Shown here: positions 58,834-64,000 of the stretch, piece after piece | Numbering within the stretch: the stretch's first letter is position 1 | Layout of the letters: each line of letters starts with the position of its first letter | Source of the DNA: an uncultured Collinsella sp. | GTDB taxonomy: Bacteria; Actinomycetota; Coriobacteriia; Coriobacteriales; Coriobacteriaceae | DNA length: 64,000 nucleotides | NCBI GenBank assembly: GCA_958443265.1 | Contig: CAUCKA010000004.1 | Coordinates: 124,001-188,000, forward strand | Reading direction: 5' to 3' | Program-made: the position numbers and the translations under genes | Notes under the pieces: model-generated | Databases searched by the model: none | The model's input: the letters and a program-made list of their open reading frames with translations, nothing else | Told to the model about the DNA's origin: nothing

Positions 58834-60252
58834 CTAGCGGTCGGCGAGCGGCTTGTACTCCAGCGGCTCGATAACCGGGCGATACGCGGGACGGATGATG
58901 CGGTGCGCGCAGAAGAGCTCTTCCATGCGGTGCGCCGACCAACCGGCCATGCGGGCGACGGCGAACAGCGGTGTAAAGAGCGTCTCGGGCACGCCGAGCA
59001 TCTTGTAGATAAAGCCCGTGTACAGGTCGATGTTGGCGCAGATGGGCTTGGTCATGCCGTGCTCGCGCATCACCTGCGGTGCCAGGCGCTCGATGCGCTC
59101 GATGAGCGCGAACTCATCGCCCAGGTCCTTCTTGGCGGCAAGCGTGCGTGCGTAACGGCGGCACACCTCGGCACGCGGGTCGCTCAGCGTGTAGACGGCG
59201 TGGCCCATACCGTAGATGAGACCCGTGCCGTCGAAGGCCTGCTTGTCGAGGATCTTGCCCAGGTAGGCTGCGACCTCGTCCTCGTTCTCCCAATTGGAGA
59301 CGTGCGCACGGATGTCCTCGTGCATGGACACGACCTTGGCGTTGGCGCCGCCGTGGCGCGGACCCTTGAGCGAGCCGATGGCCGCGGCATAGGCGGAATA
59401 CGGGTCGGTGGCCGAGGAGGACAGCACGCGGCAGGCAAACGTGGAGTTGTTGCCGCCGCCGTGTTCGGCATGCAGCATGAGCATCACGTCGAGCAGCATG
59501 GCTTCGTCGCGGGTGAATTCCATGCCGCCGCGCAACACCTGCAGGATGGTCTCGGCGGTGGAGAGGCCGGGTGTGGGGTGCGGTACATGAACCTCGGAGC
59601 CGCGGCGCTTGGCGACCGAGGCCATATGCGCGAAGGCGGCGATGCGGGGGAGACGGGCGAGCATGGAGATGGCCACGTCGATTTCGTGCTCGGGTGTAAT
59701 GGCGTCGGGCTCGGCGTCGAAGGCGTAGAGCAGCAGTACGGCGCGCTGAAGCACATTCATGATGCTCGACGACACCGTGGTCATGGGGAACTCTTTGACG
59801 TACTCGTCGCTCAGGTGCCTAAAAGCGCCCAGACGTCCGCAAAAACCGTCGAGCTCCTCTTTGGTGGGCAGCGAGCCCGTGATGAGCAGGTAGGCGACCT
59901 CTTCGTAGCCATAGCGATCCTCGGCCTGGGCGTTGTTGACCAGGTCCTCGATGCTGTAGCCACGAAGCGTGAGTTTGCCCTGATCGGGCACGACCTTTCC
60001 GTCGACCTTGTTGTAGCCATGCACATCCGAGATGCGGGTAAGGCCCGCGACCACGCCCGAGCCATCGGCATTGCGCAGGCCGCGCTTGACGTTGTGCTCT
60101 ACGAACAAGCCCTCGTCGTACGGGGCGGTCGGCAGGCCGTGGTAGAGGTTTTCGCTTTCAGGCGAAATCTGACGGCTCGCCTCGTAATCCAGAACCAGGC
60201 GGCTCAGGTGATCGTCGAAGCGGTAGTAGATTTTCTTGGCGTCGTAGGCCAT
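58834..60252 (-). CDS. citrate synthase
   Basis: 472 residues. GLTRISDVHGYNKVDGKVVP and LTLRGYSIEDLV at the N-terminal side; catalytic His regions LMLHAEHGGGNNSTF (about 265) and GSLKGPRHGGANAKV (about 300); IYGMGHAVYTLSDPRA (about 345) and C-terminal Asp/Arg region. It condenses acetyl-CoA and oxaloacetate. The longer N-terminus (about 60 residues before the core) fits the type seen in gut Actinobacteria and Firmicutes. Preceded by the ACT protein gene with 77 bp between. Confidence 0.93.
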   Translation of the reverse strand: MAYDAKKIYYRFDDHLSRLVLDYEASRQISPESENLYHGLPTAPYDEGLFVEHNVKRGLRNADGSGVVAGLTRISDVHGYNKVDGKVVPDQGKLTLRGYSIEDLVNNAQAEDRYGYEEVAYLLITGSLPTKEELDGFCGRLGAFRHLSDEYVKEFPMTTVSSSIMNVLQRAVLLLYAFDAEPDAITPEHEIDVAISMLARLPRIAAFAHMASVAKRRGSEVHVPHPTPGLSTAETILQVLRGGMEFTRDEAMLLDVMLMLHAEHGGGNNSTFACRVLSSSATDPYSAYAAAIGSLKGPRHGGANAKVVSMHEDIRAHVSNWENEDEVAAYLGKILDKQAFDGTGLIYGMGHAVYTLSDPRAEVCRRYARTLAAKKDLGDEFALIERIERLAPQVMREHGMTKPICANIDLYTGFIYKMLGVPETLFTPLFAVARMAGWSAHRMEELFCAHRIIRPAYRPVIEPLEYKPLADR

Positions 60253-60329
60253 GCGCGCTCCTCTCCGGTCCGCTTTGGGGCCGCGCGCTTGGACGATATG
60301 ACGTCAAGCTGCCCCGAGCGGCTTGTTCG

Positions 60330-60617
60330 CTACAGGCGGTACATAAAGTTAAAGACGTCCTCGCGCTGGATGGACACGTTGACGCCCGAAAGCTCGCCGG
60401 CCTCGGCCAGCGCCTTCTGCAGCTCGGCGAAGTCGAGCTTGGACTCGGCGGTGTCGGCCAGCATGGTCATGGTGAAGATGTCCTCGATAATGGACTGCGT
60501 AATGTCGCGGATGTCGACGTTGGCCTCGCCCAGAACACGGGTGACGCCGGCGACGATGCCGGGGCGGTTCTTGCCAAGGACGGTGATGACGATGCGGGAG
60601 GACGAGATCTCGGCCAT
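60330..60617 (-). CDS. ACT domain protein (UPF0237-type)
   Basis: 95 residues: VITVLGKNRPGIVAGVTRVL, then EANVDIRDITQSIIEDIF. A stand-alone ACT domain of the UPF0237 kind, a small regulatory protein that probably binds an amino acid; partner unknown. GGTACA / TGTACC inverted repeat at 60664-60686 upstream may be its operator. Confidence 0.88.
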   Translation of the reverse strand: MAEISSSRIVITVLGKNRPGIVAGVTRVLGEANVDIRDITQSIIEDIFTMTMLADTAESKLDFAELQKALAEAGELSGVNVSIQREDVFNFMYRL

Positions 60618-61012
60618 GGGAAACCCTTTCGCGTGGTTGCGGCGCGCGGGGGCGCTCCGCTACGGTACAGTGTTCATCATTGTACCTGTCTGGCGCAAAA
60701 AAGGCGCGCTCGCTGCGGCGTTACATGCCTGCAACATGAGCGTAAGGGGGAAGGCCGTACGGGGAAGAGCCGTCTGGCGCGTGTCCGGCTCGTGTTGGGT
60801 TGATTTCCGATCTCAGCCGAACACATTGAGCGGACAGGCCGTTCCCGCAGTCAGCCGAACGCCTCCGACGGCTGATTCCGAACTGGAAGCGGAGGGCATC
60901 CCCGCCCTTCGGTAGGGGATACCGCTCCGCGGCGCATGCCGCGGGCGGCGCCCCTATCGGACCACCGTGACCTCAGTTGGGATGGGCCCAGCACTGCCGC
61001 GTACTCGGTGAG
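60618..61012. other. gene-free stretch before integrase remnant
   Basis: 395 bp. Contains the GGTACA / TGTACC operator-like pair near 60675, and a GC-rich hairpin at about 60889-60930 (GCGGAG..ATCCCC / GGGGAT..CTCCGC). No tRNA or attachment site could be recognised although an integrase gene follows. Confidence 0.4.
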
Positions 61013-61741
61013 CTAGAGCCAACTGTTCGTCTTCACGTCGCGTATGGCGATATTTCGGTCGTCCGGCTCGGTGATGCCGTAGCCGAACGCCTGGAGCGTC
61101 TCGATGGACTCCTGGATCCTCTGTTGGAACATGGGACCCGGATCGACCCTCGGCCCGAGGTGCCCGCGCCAAAGGCACGGCGTGGCGCGCAGCATGTTAT
61201 GGATTTTGGAGATGGGCTCGATGTCGGCGTAGACGTTGAGCGTCGCCATGGCGTCCTTGTGGCCGAGGATCGATTGGAGCGCCTTGATATCGCCGCCTTG
61301 GCGGATCCACTGCGTTGCGAACGTGTGGCGAAGGCCGTGGGACGTGATCAGCTCGTCGTTGGTGCCCATGAGGCCGTTGGTCTCCGAGAACGTCTTGAAC
61401 GCCCTGCGGATATAGCTTGTCGTCGCGAAGGTCGCGCCCGGCTCCGACAGGATGTAGCAGTCCCCGATCTCGACCGCCCCGGTAAGGCCGCGCAAGCGCA
61501 GCTTTCCGCAGTCGATCTCGTGGGTCTCCTTCAGGAAGGGGAGTAGGCCGACCGGGTCGATGGGGATACCCCTGGCGTCATGGGTCTTGGTGTCCTTGAT
61601 GAACGAACCCATTCCCTTCGCGTACGCCACCGAGTGTCTGATCGAGATCAGGCCCGTCTCGAAATCCACATCGCACCACCGAAGGCCGCAGACCTCGCCG
61701 ATTCGCATCCCCGTGTGCAGGGCGAGTACGACCGCCCTCTA
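61013..61741 (-). pseudogene. tyrosine recombinase (integrase), catalytic half only
   Basis: About 240 residues with the full catalytic set: Arg in ALHTGMRIGEVCGLRWCDVD, HGLRHTFATQW (His, Arg), ILGHKDAMATLNVYADI (His, nucleophile Tyr). The N-terminal arm- and core-binding domains of phage-type integrases are missing: reading backwards, the frame meets the TAG stop of the XRE gene just 11 codons before the first Met. An odd C-terminal extension follows the Tyr (CLWRGHLGPRVDPGP...). Probably the surviving end of an integrated element. Confidence 0.75.
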
Positions 61742-61990
61742 ATCCTCGGCGGACCAATCGAGTCCGAACTCCTTTCGGGCATCCTCTTCGCTCATGACTT
61801 CGAGAAGGTCTCCGGGTTGGCAACGAAGGGCGAGGCATAGCTGCTCGAGTGTGTTGAAGCGAATGCCGCGAATATGCCCTTTTTTAATACGGGACAGGTT
61901 CACGGGCGTGGTTCCAATCCTTTCGGCAAGTTCGTTCGAGGAAATCTTTCGCTCGGCCATGATCTTGTCGAGGCGAACAATTACGGGCAT
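61739..61990 (-). CDS. small XRE/Cro-type HTH regulator
   Basis: 83 residues: VRLDKIMAERKISSNELAER, then the HTH helix GTTPVNLSRIKKGHIRGIRF, then LALRCQPGDLLEV. It matches the YozG-like regulators that accompany DUF2975 membrane proteins; that partner lies 9 bp upstream. Its stop codon is in frame with the integrase fragment that follows. Confidence 0.9.
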   Translation of the reverse strand: MPVIVRLDKIMAERKISSNELAERIGTTPVNLSRIKKGHIRGIRFNTLEQLCLALRCQPGDLLEVMSEEDARKEFGLDWSAED

Positions 61991-61999
61991 GGCGTTTCC

Positions 62000-62512
62000 T
62001 TACGCAATCTCGTCGGAGTCGAGGTACAGCTCTCGGGCGTACAAGAAGAGCTGGGAAAGCATGAACAGGACGATGCCGAGAACCAGAGAGGTCCAATCGA
62101 ATGATGAAGCGATCTCTTGGGCGTCGACGGCCCCCTCGCCGCCAAACATCGAAACGGAGGTTTTGAGTGAGCCGGCGTAGAGGCTGGTGGCAGCTTGAAC
62201 AACGAAGAGAATGCCGAGCACCTTCAAGCATGTCGCAGACCCTTTCTTGAAGGGGTCTCCGCTCTTGATCGTCCACACGAGAACGGCGCTGAGGATGGTC
62301 GTAGCGATACCGATGACGGCAGGGACCAATGTCGAGATCGCAAGGGCTGGATACGCGGGGGAGTCTGCAATTACAGGGTTGTCGAGCACTTCGATTGCTG
62401 GCTTTAAGGAGAACGCCACTTGTGCGATGGCGGTGGCGCAAAGGGTCGCAGAGGCTATCGCACATGCGATGCGGAAGGAATGAAGCCGGGGAGTGCGATT
62501 GTCGGAACTCAT
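62000..62512 (-). CDS. DUF2975-type membrane protein
   Basis: 170 residues with four predicted membrane segments (about 13-33, 55-80, 92-112, 140-158), ending in LVLGIVLFMLSQLFLYAREL, the pattern of DUF2975 proteins. Together with the XRE gene 9 bp downstream it forms the usual DUF2975-HTH pair, function unknown, possibly sensing at the membrane. Divergent from the secreted-peptide gene. Confidence 0.75.
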   Translation of the reverse strand: MSSDNRTPRLHSFRIACAIASATLCATAIAQVAFSLKPAIEVLDNPVIADSPAYPALAISTLVPAVIGIATTILSAVLVWTIKSGDPFKKGSATCLKVLGILFVVQAATSLYAGSLKTSVSMFGGEGAVDAQEIASSFDWTSLVLGIVLFMLSQLFLYARELYLDSDEIA

Positions 62513-62632
62513 AATAACCTCCGAAGAATTTAAAAAACTCAGGTTACTTTTTAACAGTTTATGTTAAATTGACTTTGCAGGCAAGTAATCACAGCATGCT
62601 GCAACCGAAACCCCTCTAGATTGGAGAGGATT
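62513..62632. promoter_or_regulatory. AT-rich divergent promoter with TTAACA palindrome
   Basis: Contains TTAACA / TGTTAA (62551-62556 with 62562-62567), a candidate site for the XRE protein, between the DUF2975 and the peptide genes. GGAGAGGA at 62623-62630 is the ribosome site of the peptide gene. Confidence 0.5.
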
Positions 62633-62998
62633 ATGTTCAGTACTGTTAAGTCGTGTAAGCTCTTGGTTTTCCTCGGCCTCGCTCTTTGTCTGTTGCTGCC
62701 GGGAGCCCCCGCTTTTGCGGATACCCCGATGCCTCCTTCCCAGGAGAGCAGCCAGTGTGCCCTCGTTGAGCCCCTCGGGTATACGGACGTCGTCGTCGAT
62801 ACCTACTGGAGCTACAGCTGTCCTCGCGGCGTAAGCGGGCACAGCATCTCGATGTTCAACATCTCTTACAAGACGATCTCCTACCGAAATGGCTATCGCC
62901 GATCCGCGCATCATAGGGAATCCCGCCTCGCTGCAATGTGCTCCTGTGGTGTTCTTGGCACAACTGATAAATGGCAATTTGTCTATAGCACCTACTAG
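62633..62998 (+). CDS. secreted small peptide, possible bacteriocin (lactococcin 972-like)
   Basis: 121 residues from the ATG at 62633. A clear signal peptide (basic start, KLLVFLGLALCLLLPGAPAF, AFA-D cleavage) leaves a mature chain of about 92 residues. This has four cysteines (one near its start, one in YWSYSCPRGVSGHS, two in MCSCG) and many Tyr/Ser/His (SMFNISYKTISYRNGYRRSA). Size, Sec signal, the W-S-Y..H-S pattern and a membrane-protein gene just downstream recall lactococcin 972-type bacteriocins, but the match is loose. Could otherwise be an unrelated exported peptide. Confidence 0.5.
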   Translation: MFSTVKSCKLLVFLGLALCLLLPGAPAFADTPMPPSQESSQCALVEPLGYTDVVVDTYWSYSCPRGVSGHSISMFNISYKTISYRNGYRRSAHHRESRLAAMCSCGVLGTTDKWQFVYSTY

Positions 62999-63007
62999 AT
63001 GCGAGGA

Positions 63008-63031
63008 AGGGCCGAGCATTTTGTTCGGCCC
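63008..63031 (+). terminator. attenuator-like hairpin after peptide gene
   Basis: Stem GGGCCGA / TCGGCCC with TTTTG in the loop, 10 bp after the peptide stop; no long T-run follows, so partial read-through to the membrane gene is likely, as with bacteriocin operons. Confidence 0.5.
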
Positions 63032-63064
63032 CTCTGTTCCGACTGGATGAGGTTAAGGTTGGCG

Positions 63065-64000
63065 ATGAATATGCTCAAAATCTCGAAGGCGATCTTTAGG
63101 TCGCTTCTCTCCTCCAGGTCGCTCTGTGTTGTCGTTGTTGCGTTGATGGTTCTTTGTGCTCTGCCCGTCTTCAGGAGCGCGGCTGGCATCGACGGACGGG
63201 TCGAATACCTCGAGTCGGGAATAACCCGTGTTGAGCAGGAATTGTCAGCATCCTATGCGGATGCGCTTGTGAATGCGGGGGAGGACGGTGTCTATACCTC
63301 TTCATCAAGCATGCCCGCGCTTCTGTACCCTCTTGCCGCGGGACGTCTTATCTTGGCACCGCTCTCTCCCCTACTTCCGTTTCTGCAGATATCGGATGGA
63401 GAGTACACCTATTATGACGGATCGAAGGAGTACTTGCTATGGGTCGCAACGGCCGTTGCCGTCTCGTTCCTTGCCGCACGTCTTAACAAACGTGAAAAGC
63501 TCATCATCCAGGCACCGATGGGCGAGCTGGGTAGACTTGTTGCATCGAGCGTATGGGCGAGTGTTTTTGCAATGCTTGCCGTCCTCGCCATCAATCTTCC
63601 AGGGATAATCGCCGCGCTTGTGAAGAATGGCCCGGGCTCGCCGTTCTATCCGATAGGCTACATTCAATATGCGACTCCGGTTATCAAACCGGCTTGGCTG
63701 GTGTTCGCGCAGACGGCCATCTTGCAATTCTTGGTGGCAGCGTTCATCTCGCTTGTCGTTCACCTTGCCGTGAAGATTGCCAATAACCCTACGCTTGGAA
63801 TCGTGTTCGTATGTGCCCTGATGGGGGTGACGATGGTTCCCGGGTATTACGGAAGATCCATCGCTTTACGTGAGTTCGCCCTGTTGAATCCCCTTACGTA
63901 TGCGAACACTGAGTTGACCGTCGGCGCCTATAGCCCGTACCCGACAACGCAGATAGTGAATCTGCCTGGACTTTGCTTCGAGCGTGGCGCGATTGCCCTC
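63065..64000 (+). CDS. multi-pass membrane protein, permease-like, 3' end outside window
   Basis: 312 residues with no stop before the window ends. An N-terminal helix (LCVVVVALMVLCALPVF) is followed by an extracytoplasmic stretch (RVEYLESGITRVEQELSASY), then at least five helices, for example SVWASVFAMLAVLAINLPGI, AWLVFAQTAILQFLVAAFIS and LGIVFVCALMGVTMVPGY. The layout resembles ABC-2-type permeases encoded with peptide-export or immunity systems. An ATPase gene would be expected just beyond the window. Starts 66 bp after the peptide gene. Confidence 0.65.
   Translation, partial: MNMLKISKAIFRSLLSSRSLCVVVVALMVLCALPVFRSAAGIDGRVEYLESGITRVEQELSASYADALVNAGEDGVYTSSSSMPALLYPLAAGRLILAPLSPLLPFLQISDGEYTYYDGSKEYLLWVATAVAVSFLAARLNKREKLIIQAPMGELGRLVASSVWASVFAMLAVLAINLPGIIAALVKNGPGSPFYPIGYIQYATPVIKPAWLVFAQTAILQFLVAAFISLVVHLAVKIANNPTLGIVFVCALMGVTMVPGYYGRSIALREFALLNPLTYANTELTVGAYSPYPTTQIVNLPGLCFERGAIAL

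Noticed and set aside
60618..61012. tRNA gene or attachment site for the integrase
   Set aside because: No cloverleaf or TTCRANYC-type arm could be found, and no direct repeat of the region was seen nearby.

Overview
The window looks like chromosome of a high-GC, Gram-positive gut anaerobe of the Coriobacteriia, most like Collinsella. The grounds are the GC-rich coding style, strong AAGGAG/GGAGG ribosome sites, zinc-type S14, L36 and adenylate kinase, an ArgR regulator, and the selenium-linked purine genes. The genus is recalled from family knowledge and was not tested.

Layout. 1-5.1 kb: end of a GH172-like (DUF2961) enzyme, a ROK sugar kinase, an IS200/DegV wreck, an oxidoreductase-DeoR operon and three covarying hairpins. 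5.1-9.0 kb: U32 peptidase-RluA operon, then RidA. 9.0-19.5 kb: first half of a purine-catabolism cluster (PAS/HTH regulator, NCS2 permease, SsnA, YgfK, four-cluster ferredoxin, xanthine-dehydrogenase-type molybdoenzyme). 19.5-24.2 kb: an accessory island with three arrays of a 62-bp hairpin repeat, an AbiEi/nuclease-like gene, an ATPase-nuclease gene behind a 56-bp palindrome, a broken second ATPase gene, and two further iteron arrays (5 x 23 bp, 3 x 33 bp). 24.2-35.2 kb: a Pro-rich membrane protein, then the second half of the purine cluster (second PAS/HTH regulator, YgeX, YgeY, YgeW, MocA/YgfJ, hydantoinase, YqeC, YqeB, XdhC). 35.5-46.3 kb: the ribosomal spc/alpha operons, beginning abruptly at rplE, through secY, adk, map, infA, rpmJ, rpsM-rpsK-rpsD-rpoA-rplQ and truA. 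46.4-60.6 kb: glycosyltransferase, argR, class A PBP, second U32 peptidase, tyrS, an intact IS200/IS605 tnpA element, adenine deaminase, two HAD hydrolases (one frameshifted), citrate synthase and an ACT protein. 61-64 kb: integrase catalytic half, XRE/DUF2975 pair, a secreted cysteine-containing peptide and the start of a membrane protein, resembling a small bacteriocin-type locus.

How the purine genes fit together. The permease would import xanthine or urate. The molybdoenzyme (matured by MocA, XdhC, YqeB and YqeC, the last two being markers of labile-selenium enzymes) would pass electrons through the polyferredoxin to the flavoprotein YgfK. SsnA and the hydantoinase would open rings. YgeY and YgeW would process ureido intermediates. 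YgeX would release pyruvate and ammonia from diaminopropionate through 2-aminoacrylate, which the nearby RidA could detoxify. The same gene set occurs in E. coli (yge/yqe/ygf region) and in gut anaerobes that break down urate. Individual substrates are inferred from context.

The least explained material is the 19.5-24.2 kb island, where repeat arrays of strictly fixed period sit around ATPase genes, and the breakpoint where the purine cluster abuts rplE.
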